A stretch of 7,056 nucleotides of DNA from NCBI GenBank assembly GCA_964439745.1, contig CAYTQK010000181.1, forward strand, positions 1 through 7,056. Direction: 5' to 3'. This document shows, piece after piece, positions 1-5,907 of the stretch (the first letter of the stretch is position 1; each line of letters begins with the position of its first letter). The notes below the pieces were generated by a model that saw only the letters and a list, made by a program, of their open reading frames with translations, did not search any database and was not told where the DNA came from. The DNA is from CAYTQK01 sp964439745 (GTDB lineage: Bacteria > Desulfobacterota > Desulfobacteria > Desulfobacterales > Desulfosudaceae). Position numbers and translations under genes: made by a program.

Positions 1-6
1 AAACAA

Positions 7-627
7 ATGACAGCAGCCCACCGAAAACGGCACATCCTGGAGTGCGCCAAACAGCTGTTGGCCGCCAAGGGATTTTACCGCACCCAGATTTCGGATATCA
101 TCAAAGAGGCGAAGATCGCCCGCGGAACCATTTACCAGTACTTTGACAACAAGCAGGATATCTTTGTCACCCTTCTGGAAAACACCTATGACCAGTGGGA
201 GCAGGCCATCTCCACGGCGGTGCGGGATATCAACCTGCAAGCGATTACCCCGGAAGAGTATCTGCGGCTCCGGGTCGAAACGACCCTGGCCTTTCTCGTG
301 GCCGACCCGGACATCTGCAATATCGTCATGACCATGGGGTTCGGTCTGCCGATGGAACTGGAAGAAGCCACCCGCCGGCTGGAGGAAAAAATACGGATTA
401 TCGCCATTAATGACTTCAAGCTGGGCATTCACAACGGCCATATCCGCGGTGACCTGAACGTGGAGCATGTCGGCGAAATGATTGCCGGTGCCATCTTCCG
501 ATCCGCGTATTATGCCCTTACCCGCCACCAAGAACCATCTAAGATTGACGTCAAGACCCTGACCAACGATTTTGTGGCCTTGTTTGCCCCGGGCATCTTT
601 CGGAAGGACCAATTATCATCCTCCTGA
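7..627 (+). CDS. TetR/AcrR family transcriptional regulator
   Basis: A 206-residue protein with the layout of a TetR/AcrR repressor, normally a dimer that leaves its operator when a small ligand binds. Residues 1-60 form the three-helix DNA-binding domain. The helix-turn-helix lies at about 26-46, with the hallmark GTIYQYF (40-46) followed by a DNK turn and an 'DIF' helix start. The rest is predicted alpha-helical and would form the ligand and dimer domain; it is too divergent to suggest a ligand. The length is typical of the family. The ATG at 7 gives a normal TetR N-terminus, but only six bases precede it, no ribosome site is visible and the frame is open to the edge, so a start further upstream is possible. 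Its operator and target are not visible: family members often control themselves or an adjacent gene, here either off-window or the 977 operon. The TetR assignment is firm; the specific role is unknown. Confidence 0.93.
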   Translation: MTAAHRKRHILECAKQLLAAKGFYRTQISDIIKEAKIARGTIYQYFDNKQDIFVTLLENTYDQWEQAISTAVRDINLQAITPEEYLRLRVETTLAFLVADPDICNIVMTMGFGLPMELEEATRRLEEKIRIIAINDFKLGIHNGHIRGDLNVEHVGEMIAGAIFRSAYYALTRHQEPSKIDVKTLTNDFVALFAPGIFRKDQLSSS

Positions 628-793
628 CAAAAACCCCGGGTCACCGGAAAAGCGACCCAAAGCGGGCAGGCAAAGACACCCCGGCCGTCTGGTTTCCCGG
701 GGCGCCCCCCGGCAACCGCTGACCGGGGATGCCGCTCTTTCCCGCTTTGCAGAAACAGCCCCCTACCGCCGGAGAACAACCCTGTCCGTCCAA
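628..793. other. Gene-free GC-rich gap after tetR
   Basis: This is the first part of the 349-base stretch without a gene between tetR and the PstS-like gene. The open frames crossing it on both strands have low-complexity Pro/Arg-rich translations, no convincing start site and no recognisable protein, so I treat it as non-coding. It begins right after the tetR stop with A-rich and C-rich runs, then is dominated by the inverted-repeat element at 638-749, and becomes AT-rich only at the promoter near 794. No canonical + strand rho-independent terminator with a T-run is present, so it is unclear where tetR transcription ends. Confidence 0.6.
638..749. repeat. GC-rich nested inverted repeat, possible structured RNA
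   Basis: A small hairpin with 5-bp arms (gggtc 638-642 / gaccc 654-658) is followed by a nested rod. Pairings are 658-666 with 741-749 (9 bp, caaagcggg / cccgctttg), 669-672 with 730-733, 679-684 with 723-728 (ccccgg / ccgggg), 691-694 with 714-717 (ggtt / aacc), and 697-702 with 707-712 closing a 4-base loop. All arms nest without crossing, giving about 29 pairs in 92 bases. It lies after tetR and before the next promoter, so on the + strand it would be in the tetR 3' untranslated region. On the minus strand it would be followed by a T5 run (complement of 629-633). It could be an unusual terminator, a small RNA, a dispersed intergenic repeat, or a chance product of GC-rich sequence. I do not recognise it as a known riboswitch. 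Confidence 0.45.
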
Positions 794-822
794 TTGACTT
801 TATTTTTCATTCATAGTATATT
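794..822 (+). promoter_or_regulatory. Sigma70-type promoter for the PstS-like/porin genes
   Basis: A -35 box TTGACT (794-799, 5 of 6 matches to consensus) is followed after 17 bases by a -10 box TATATT (817-822, 5 of 6). It sits in the only AT-rich island of the gap. Transcription would begin near 829, about 148 bases before the ATG at 977. This is inferred from sequence alone. Confidence 0.65.
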
Positions 823-827
823 GAAAA

Positions 828-976
828 AAGATCTCGGATTTTTGCGGTCTCCACCGTCCGCCCGAAAAAAACCGCGCTGTTGCCGGAACAGATCTTACTA
901 CCCGAAACAATATGTCTCTGTTGGCCCGATGCTGTTAGTCGATGCAGATTAATTGTTGAAACAGGAGGAAGAAATT
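828..976 (+). promoter_or_regulatory. Long 5' leader with inverted repeats
   Basis: This is the presumed untranslated leader of the PstS-like gene. It holds an outer inverted repeat (aagatct 828-834 / agatctt 890-896), an inner one (gcggt 844-848 / accgc 871-875), and a 15-base dyad CTGTT-N5-AACAG at 877-891. CTGTT recurs at 918-922 and 932-936. Either copy could pair with AACAG at 960-964, which overlaps the ribosome site. The dyad could equally be a repressor operator. No known riboswitch motif was recognised. Confidence 0.35.
963..968 (+). promoter_or_regulatory. Ribosome binding site fixing the start at 977
   Basis: A perfect AGGAGG lies eight bases before the ATG at 977. It falls inside the reading frame that could be opened from a TTG at 953, which makes that upstream start very unlikely. 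Confidence 0.9.
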
Positions 977-1420
977 ATGTCGAGTCGCCTCGTCTTGGCC
1001 GCGGCCGTTCTGGCCGCTTTTTTTATCGTTCCACTGCCGCCTTTGTCCTGGGCGCAGCCGGAGACCATTTACGTCTTTGTCAACCAGGACGTTCCCGATC
1101 AGGCCCTGGCCCCGCCGCAGTTGAAAAACATCTACCTGGGGAAAAAAGACAAGTGGAACAACAACCAGAATATTACCTGCACCACCTTGAACAGCGGCCA
1201 GTGCCAGGCGGCCTTTATTCAACAGTACGTCCAGAAAAGCCAGTTTCAATATGAGAACTACTGGAAAAAACAAATTTTTACCGGCATGGGACAGCCGCCC
1301 CGGGCCTTTGACTCCCCCGAGCAAATGGTCGACTATGTCTCCCGCACCACCGGCGCCATCGGATATTCCTGCCGCCCGCCGGACACCACCAAGGTCAAGC
1401 TGCTGACCGTCAACCCCTAA
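977..1420 (+). CDS. Small secreted PstS-like phosphate-binding-family protein
   Basis: A 147-residue precursor. Residues 1-26 form a signal peptide (short polar start with Arg4, hydrophobic core, likely cleavage after SWA), so the mature protein of about 121 residues should be periplasmic. It resembles the short proteins annotated as phosphate ABC transporter substrate-binding: a beta strand (IYVFVNQ, 31-37), the NIYLGKKDKW segment (51-60), the YWKKQIFTGMGQPP segment (95-108), and GAIGY (126-130). A full PstS is roughly twice this size with two lobes, so this corresponds to about one lobe. No transporter permease or ATPase gene is nearby, so true transport is doubtful; binding or sensing is more likely. 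Cys68, Cys76 and Cys132 in the mature part could include a disulfide. The start is the ATG eight bases after AGGAGG. The porin follows after 28 bases, which suggests one operon. The fold family is fairly sure; the ligand is unknown. Confidence 0.85.
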   Translation: MSSRLVLAAAVLAAFFIVPLPPLSWAQPETIYVFVNQDVPDQALAPPQLKNIYLGKKDKWNNNQNITCTTLNSGQCQAAFIQQYVQKSQFQYENYWKKQIFTGMGQPPRAFDSPEQMVDYVSRTTGAIGYSCRPPDTTKVKLLTVNP

Positions 1421-1448
1421 TCCCCCCAAAAAGGAACAGGAGATAAGC

Positions 1449-2699
1449 ATGAAATCATATTATTCAACCTTTCTGACGGTCTTCCTGGCCGCCCTTTTCA
1501 TTCTGGTCAGCGGCGCTGCCGCCGTGACCATCGGCGACATCAACATCCACGGCTTTATCAGCCAGGGATACCTGCACTCCACCCATGACATGGAATTTCT
1601 GGTTGACGACTCGGACAAGGGCTCTTTTGAATTTAATGAAATGGCGCTCAACTTTTCCCCGGACCTGGAAGGAGACCTCTCCATCGGGGCGCAGTTGTTT
1701 GCCTTTGACCTGGGCACCATCGGCAACGACGAGGTGAAAGTGGACTGGGCGTTCGGCGATTACGCCTTCCGTGATTATCTCGGTTTCCGGGCCGGCATCA
1801 TGAAAATACCCTTCGGCCTTTATAGCGAGACCCGGAAAATCGACATGGTGCACACCAGTGTCCTGCTGCCCACCAGCGTCTACCCGGAATGGTTCCGGGA
1901 AGCCTTTGCCCGCCTCAAGGGGGCCAGCATTTACGGCACCCTGCCCGGCAATATCTCGTACCAGGCCCAGTACGGAGACGTGGACATCGACGCCGACGGC
2001 GGCCTGGCCGCCGGGCTGGAAACCCTGTTGTCTTCGATGGGCGAGATGGAAATCAACGAAAGCGACACCAATTACGCCTATGCCGGCAAGGTGCAGTGGG
2101 CGTCCCCCTTTGGTCTGACGCTGGCCGGCAGCCTGTATACCCTGCATGGCCTGAAAATGACCGCGCAAGCGCTTTCCCCCCTGAACACCTTTGACCCGAC
2201 CGCCCCGGCCGGGATGCTGACCCAGGTCAATAGCCGAATTGATTTCGAACCCATTGAGAATTACGTTCTGTCCGCGGAATATATGTTTGACCGGCTCACC
2301 CTGGCCGCCGAATATGCCGAATACAACCTGGAGTTTACCGTCAACACGACACTGCTCGGGCTTCCAGATTCGCCCCCTGTGTCAGAAGTGGAAACAACCA
2401 TGCAGGGCTATTACGGCAAGGCCGCCTATCGGGTACTGGACAACCTGGAAATCGGCGCCTACTACTCGGAATTATATTTTGACAAGGACGATCATGACGG
2501 CGAGAAATTTAATGCCGCTTTTGGAGCCCCCAAGTACGATGCCTGGCTCAAGGACACCTGCCTGTCTGTCCGGTATGACTTTTCCTCGAACTGGTGCGCC
2601 AAGCTGGAAGGCCATCTCATGGACGGCACTTTCATGGGTAAAACCACCAACGACAAAGACTGGGCCCTGTATGCCGCCAAGCTGACCTACAGCTTTTAA
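1449..2699 (+). CDS. Outer-membrane beta-barrel porin
   Basis: A 416-residue precursor. Residues 1-25 are a signal peptide with a long hydrophobic core ending SGAAA. The mature protein opens with a strand typical of porins (DINIHGFISQGYLHS) and then alternates polar and hydrophobic residues in strand-like stretches separated by Asp/Gly/Asn-rich turns. It ends WALYAAKLTYSF: the terminal Phe and alternating hydrophobics match the signal read by the outer-membrane assembly machinery. The size fits a 16-18 strand porin, which would be a passive channel for small solutes. The ribosome site AGGAGA (1438-1443) lies five bases before the ATG. It probably shares a transcript with the PstS-like gene 28 bases upstream, and a strong hairpin follows. 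The porin call is confident; the transported solute cannot be read from sequence, and phosphate or another oxyanion is only suggested by the neighbour. Confidence 0.9.
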   Translation: MKSYYSTFLTVFLAALFILVSGAAAVTIGDINIHGFISQGYLHSTHDMEFLVDDSDKGSFEFNEMALNFSPDLEGDLSIGAQLFAFDLGTIGNDEVKVDWAFGDYAFRDYLGFRAGIMKIPFGLYSETRKIDMVHTSVLLPTSVYPEWFREAFARLKGASIYGTLPGNISYQAQYGDVDIDADGGLAAGLETLLSSMGEMEINESDTNYAYAGKVQWASPFGLTLAGSLYTLHGLKMTAQALSPLNTFDPTAPAGMLTQVNSRIDFEPIENYVLSAEYMFDRLTLAAEYAEYNLEFTVNTTLLGLPDSPPVSEVETTMQGYYGKAAYRVLDNLEIGAYYSELYFDKDDHDGEKFNAAFGAPKYDAWLKDTCLSVRYDFSSNWCAKLEGHLMDGTFMGKTTNDKDWALYAAKLTYSF

Positions 2700-2729
2700 C
2701 CCGAAAACTTCAGGGCTTTTTCTCCGCGG

Positions 2730-2764
2730 GCGGGCTGGTCCGGAAATTTTCCGGACCAGCCCGC
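2730..2764. terminator. 16-bp perfect hairpin after the porin
   Basis: Arms 2730-2745 and 2749-2764 are perfectly complementary (gcgggctggtccggaa / ttccggaccagcccgc) around a 3-base loop. It starts 31 bases after the porin stop. There is no T-run on either strand directly after the stem, so it is not a textbook intrinsic terminator. It may still stop or attenuate transcription, or protect the 3' end of the upstream mRNA. Confidence 0.6.
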
Positions 2765-2857
2765 AACAATACGCTAACCCGGCGGTGTCCATTTCAAACC
2801 AGGGCCAACGGCGGTTTGAAAAAGGACACTTTTAGCTCACAACCCGAGGCAACAAAC

Positions 2858-4546
2858 ATGTGGCAGTCTTTGCGCATTTCGCACAAAATATGGATCAGCC
2901 TGGGCATCCTGCTGGCAGGCTATTTTTTTTCAATTGTCTTCGGTTTTGTCAATGGCATTGATACCGAGACGCGGCTGAAAATCGTCAACACCTACCTGTA
3001 CCCGGCCACCCATAAAAGCCGGGCCGCGCTGACGGCTTTTGACGAGCAGATCAAGCTTTACCAGGACGCCTATCTGACCGGTGAAGTCAGCCTGATCGAC
3101 GAAGCCGAAGCCGCGGCCGACCAGGTTCAGCAGACGCTGCAGCAGATTATCCGTCTGGCGGAAATGAACCAGGAAGACGCTGCCGCCGTCAAGGCGCTGC
3201 TGAATTCCCAGGCCCGCTTTTCGCAGGACGCCCGACAGGTCTATACCCGGGCTGTCAACCAGTCCGGGGCGGCACTGCCGCAGACACTGAGCAACGACAA
3301 CAGCCAGCAAAGCGTCTTTACCCTGGCAAAAACCACCAAGCAGCTCCGGACGCGCCTGCTGGATTTGCAGGCCGCCTATGCCGATCAGCTGGAAGCAGAA
3401 CTTTCATCGGTGGTTCGCTTCAGCATGCAGCAGCGCTACGGCAATCTGCTCATCTTCATGGCCATCGCCCTTCTGGCCAGCCTGCTGATCTGGTTCATGA
3501 TCCGGCGCTCCATCACCATCCCCCTGCGCCAGGCCGTGAACATGGTCCGGGACGTGGCCGAAGGCCAGGGAGACCTGACCAAGCGGCTGACCATTAAATA
3601 CGAGGACGAAATCGGCGAACTGGCCGGCTGGTTCAATGTCTTCATGAACAACATGCAGAATATGACCCGGGATATTATCGGCCATGCCGGATCGGTCCGG
3701 GATTCAGCCACCTCCCTGTCCCAGGTATCGGGCCAGATGAACCAGAACTCCGAACAGGTGGTAACCAAGGCCAGTTCGGTCACTTCCGCCATGGAAGAGA
3801 TGGACGCCAGCATGAGCACCATCGCCGTTTCCATGGAGCAGGCCACCTCCAATACCGACACGGTGGCCAGTTCCACCGAGGAGATGAGCGCCACCATCAA
3901 TGAAATCGCCCAGAACTCCCAGAATGCCGCCACCATTACCCAGGATGCCGTAGCCCGATCAGACCGGGCCTCGCGGCGGGTGCAGGAGCTGGGCAGGGCG
4001 GCCGACGAGATCGGCAAGGTCACCGAAACCATCAATGAAATTTCCGAGCAGACCAACCTGCTGGCCCTGAACGCCACCATCGAGGCCGCCCGGGCCGGGG
4101 AAGCCGGCAAGGGCTTCGCGGTGGTGGCCGAGGAGATCAAGGAGCTGGCTCGGCAGACGGCGGACGCCACCCTGGATATCAAGGAAAAGATCAATTCCAT
4201 CCAGGACACTTCCTCCGGTACGGTGCAAGACATCGGCGACATTGCCGAAATCATCAACAAGGTCAATGAAACCGTGACCATTATCGCCTCTTCCGTGGAA
4301 GAACAGTCCGCATCCACCCGGGAAATCGCGGCCAATGTCTCGGAAATTTCCAAGGCCATCGGAGACGTCAACGAAAATGTTTCCCAGAGTTCCACCGCCA
4401 TCTCCAGTATTACCGAGGATATTGCCAATGTGAATCAGCGGGCCACTGGTGTTTCCGGCAACAGCGCCCAGTTAAACCAAAACGCGGAAAAACTGCTGGA
4501 CCTGGCCGACCAGCTGAACCGGCTCACGGCCCAGTTCAAAGTGTAA
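2858..4546 (+). CDS. Methyl-accepting chemotaxis protein (transmembrane chemoreceptor)
   Basis: A 562-residue inner-membrane receptor that signals to CheA/CheW. Order: membrane segment 1 (about 11-32), periplasmic sensor of about 160 residues (33-192), membrane segment 2 (193-214), HAMP (about 215-268, with the conserved Pro222), then a coiled-coil signalling domain. The hairpin tip is the near-invariant stretch around 394-430 (EQTNLLALNATIEAARAGE). Three clear methylation-type sites with paired Glu occur at 309-318, 337-346 and 477-486. The sensor has no Cys, is Gln/Ala rich and helical, so a four-helix bundle (4HB type) is likelier than a Cache domain. The C-terminus (LTAQFKV) lacks a CheR-docking pentapeptide. 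I chose the ATG at 2858, with GAGG eight bases upstream and a normal MWQSLRISHK start; a TTG at 2816 would add 14 residues but has a poorer ribosome site. The ligand is unknown; the two upstream genes make a small anion a guess. Confidence 0.96.
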   Translation: MWQSLRISHKIWISLGILLAGYFFSIVFGFVNGIDTETRLKIVNTYLYPATHKSRAALTAFDEQIKLYQDAYLTGEVSLIDEAEAAADQVQQTLQQIIRLAEMNQEDAAAVKALLNSQARFSQDARQVYTRAVNQSGAALPQTLSNDNSQQSVFTLAKTTKQLRTRLLDLQAAYADQLEAELSSVVRFSMQQRYGNLLIFMAIALLASLLIWFMIRRSITIPLRQAVNMVRDVAEGQGDLTKRLTIKYEDEIGELAGWFNVFMNNMQNMTRDIIGHAGSVRDSATSLSQVSGQMNQNSEQVVTKASSVTSAMEEMDASMSTIAVSMEQATSNTDTVASSTEEMSATINEIAQNSQNAATITQDAVARSDRASRRVQELGRAADEIGKVTETINEISEQTNLLALNATIEAARAGEAGKGFAVVAEEIKELARQTADATLDIKEKINSIQDTSSGTVQDIGDIAEIINKVNETVTIIASSVEEQSASTREIAANVSEISKAIGDVNENVSQSSTAISSITEDIANVNQRATGVSGNSAQLNQNAEKLLDLADQLNRLTAQFKV

Positions 4547-4585
4547 CCTTTCTTTTTGACCGACCCCGACTTTAACGAAACCATT

Positions 4586-5101
4586 ATGCGCAGCGCCACC
4601 CGACAGAATACGGCCCGGGACTATATCCGGGCATTTGATCTGCAGCCGCACCCCGAGGGCGGCTATTTTGCGGAAACCTACCGGTCGGCGGAAAAGATCG
4701 ACGGCCCGGCCTTGCCGGAACGCTTTACCGGCCGCCGCGCCCTGAGCACGGCCATCCTGTTTCTCCTGGAAAGCGGGCAGGTTTCCCGCTTTCACCGCAT
4801 CCGGGCCGATGAAATCTGGCACTTTCACGCCGGCTGCCCCCTGGCCCTGTACCTGCTGAAAGATAGCGGCACCTGCCGCCGGATCTGCCTGGGGCTGGAC
4901 ATTGCCGCCGGCCACCTTCCCCAGGTCCTGGTTCCGCATGACACCTGGTTCGGCGCCATGCCGCTGGAAGCGGACACCTTTTCGCTGGTCGGCTGTACCA
5001 CCGCTCCCGGGTTTGAGTTTTCCGATTTTGAACTGGCCGATTCCGCCGCCCTGGCCGCTGATTTTCCCCGGCACCGGGAGATTATCCGCCGGCTGAGCTG
5101 A
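4586..5101 (+). CDS. DUF985 / Cupin_5 family protein
   Basis: A 171-residue cytoplasmic protein with no signal peptide or membrane segment. Motifs of the DUF985 (Cupin_5) family appear in order: HPEGGYF (22-28) followed by ETYRS, STAILFLL (54-61), the cupin core RFHRIRADEIWHFHAG (68-83) with His70, Glu76, His79 and His81 as possible metal or ligand residues, a WFGA turn (121-124), and GCTTAPGFEF (136-145). The length is typical. Family members form a small beta-barrel; the fold is known but the reaction is not established, so I give no enzymatic function. The start is uncertain: the ATG at 4586 leads straight into the conserved domain but has no good ribosome site, and a TTG at 4556 (ten more residues) is no better. 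It begins 39 bases after the MCP with no terminator between, so it may be read from the MCP transcript. No functional link to chemotaxis is evident. Confidence 0.88.
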   Translation: MRSATRQNTARDYIRAFDLQPHPEGGYFAETYRSAEKIDGPALPERFTGRRALSTAILFLLESGQVSRFHRIRADEIWHFHAGCPLALYLLKDSGTCRRICLGLDIAAGHLPQVLVPHDTWFGAMPLEADTFSLVGCTTAPGFEFSDFELADSAALAADFPRHREIIRRLS

Positions 5102-5258
5102 TCCGGTTTCATACCGCACAAGAAATTTTTTCGAGGGGTTGTTTTGCACAAAGAAAGGAAAAACCACTTGACATCCATTGACATTTCTATACAATAAGTT
5201 GTTTTTGGAATGAAAGAAGATAACCGATAACCGATCAAGGCATGACGAAGGAGCCATT
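5102..5258 (+). promoter_or_regulatory. Intergenic leader region before rplU
   Basis: This gap holds a short weak hairpin (cggt 5104-5107 / accg nearby) with a T6 run a few bases later, which might be a poor terminator for the cupin gene. It also contains the rplU promoter and a leader of about 57 bases. The leader contains a tandem GATAACC repeat (5219-5225 and 5226-5232, then a partial GAT). No gene is seen. Confidence 0.4.
5168..5195 (+). promoter_or_regulatory. Strong sigma70-type promoter of rplU-rpmA-obg
   Basis: A perfect -35 box TTGACA (5168-5173) is followed after 16 bases by a -10 box TACAAT (5190-5195, 5 of 6). The start of transcription would be near 5202. A second TTGACA at 5178-5183, ten bases later, has no matching -10 at the right distance. 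A strong promoter is expected for ribosomal protein genes. Confidence 0.75.
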
Positions 5259-5573
5259 ATGTACGCGGTCGTTGCAACCGGTGGAAAACAGTACCGGGTG
5301 GAAAAGGATCAGGTGTTGCGGATAGAAAAGATTCCCGGCGACATCGGCGAGACCGTCTCTTTTGACAAAATCCTGATGTTTTCCGACGGTGAAAATATCG
5401 AAATCGGCCAGCCGGTTCTGGAAAAGGCTACGGTCAGCGGGCATATCGTCGAACAGAGACGGGACAAAAAAATTATCGTCTTCAAGTATAAACGGCGGAA
5501 ACGGTATCGCCGCACCAACGGCCATCGCCAGGCCTATACAGCGGTAAAAATCGATTCCATCAGCAAAGCGTAG
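5259..5573 (+). CDS. rplU: 50S ribosomal protein L21
   Basis: A 104-residue protein of standard length for L21, which binds 23S rRNA in the large ribosomal subunit. The N-terminus MYAVVATGGKQYRV and the basic stretch KYKRRKRYRRTNGHRQ (about 74-89) with its following beta strand are family signatures. The ATG is placed by AAGGAG (5248-5253), five bases upstream. It is the first gene of the conserved rplU-rpmA-obg block and is driven by the strong promoter at 5168-5195. Nothing is unusual in the protein. Confidence 0.98.
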   Translation: MYAVVATGGKQYRVEKDQVLRIEKIPGDIGETVSFDKILMFSDGENIEIGQPVLEKATVSGHIVEQRRDKKIIVFKYKRRKRYRRTNGHRQAYTAVKIDSISKA

Positions 5574-5655
5574 GTGACCAAGCGGCGGTGTTTATCGCTT
5601 TGTACGGACGCGGCGAAAAACTTGAAGGATCTTCTCGCGATAAAGGAGCAGTATC

Positions 5656-5907
5656 ATGGCACATAAAAAAGCGGGCGGCAGCTCGAAAAACGGTCGCGAC
5701 AGCAATGCCCAGCGCAGGGGAGTAAAATGTTTCGGCGGTCAGCGGGTTTCCGCCGGCAACATCATTGTCCGCCAGCTGGGTACCAAGTTTCATCCCGGCA
5801 GCAATGTCGGCCTGGGAAAAGACTACACCCTTTTTTCCAAGATCGACGGCGTGGTCGCCTTTGAGACCAGGGGCAAACGCAAAAAAGTCAGTGTTTATGC
5901 AGATTGA
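5656..5907 (+). CDS. rpmA: 50S ribosomal protein L27
   Basis: An 83-residue protein matching L27, whose flexible N-terminal tail reaches the peptidyl transferase centre. The N-terminus is MAHKKAGGSSKNGRDS, so it carries no cleavable leader of the kind found in many Firmicutes. The central GNIIVRQLGTKFHPG segment and the basic C-terminus (RGKRKKV) are also typical. The start is set by AAAGGAG (5642-5648), seven bases before the ATG. An 82-base spacer separates it from rplU with no clear terminator, so co-transcription is expected. Its stop codon overlaps the start of obg. Confidence 0.98.
   Translation: MAHKKAGGSSKNGRDSNAQRRGVKCFGGQRVSAGNIIVRQLGTKFHPGSNVGLGKDYTLFSKIDGVVAFETRGKRKKVSVYAD

Noticed and set aside
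638..749. Known riboswitch (SAM-I, cyclic-di-GMP, cobalamin) or 6S RNA
   Set aside because: Only short fragments such as GGCAACC, CAAAGC or GCGGGC resemble these motifs. The conserved cores are missing and the fold is a single rod. The element also lies upstream of the promoter for the next gene.
572..952. Open reading frame across the tetR-pstS-like gap
   Set aside because: It overlaps the end of tetR out of frame, covers the promoter, has no ribosome site and gives a Pro/Arg-rich translation without recognisable character.
953..976. Upstream TTG start adding eight residues to the PstS-like protein
   Set aside because: The AGGAGG ribosome site for the ATG at 977 lies inside this extension, and the added EEE stretch would spoil the signal peptide.
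2816..2857. TTG start adding 14 residues to the MCP
   Set aside because: The ATG at 2858 has a better-placed GAGG and gives the usual short cytoplasmic N-terminus before the first membrane segment. The longer start is possible but less likely.
3436..4428. 330-codon open frame on the minus strand inside the MCP gene
   Set aside because: It is a codon-bias shadow of the MCP coding frame, rich in Ser/Met/Ala with no domain; the MCP on the + strand is unambiguous.
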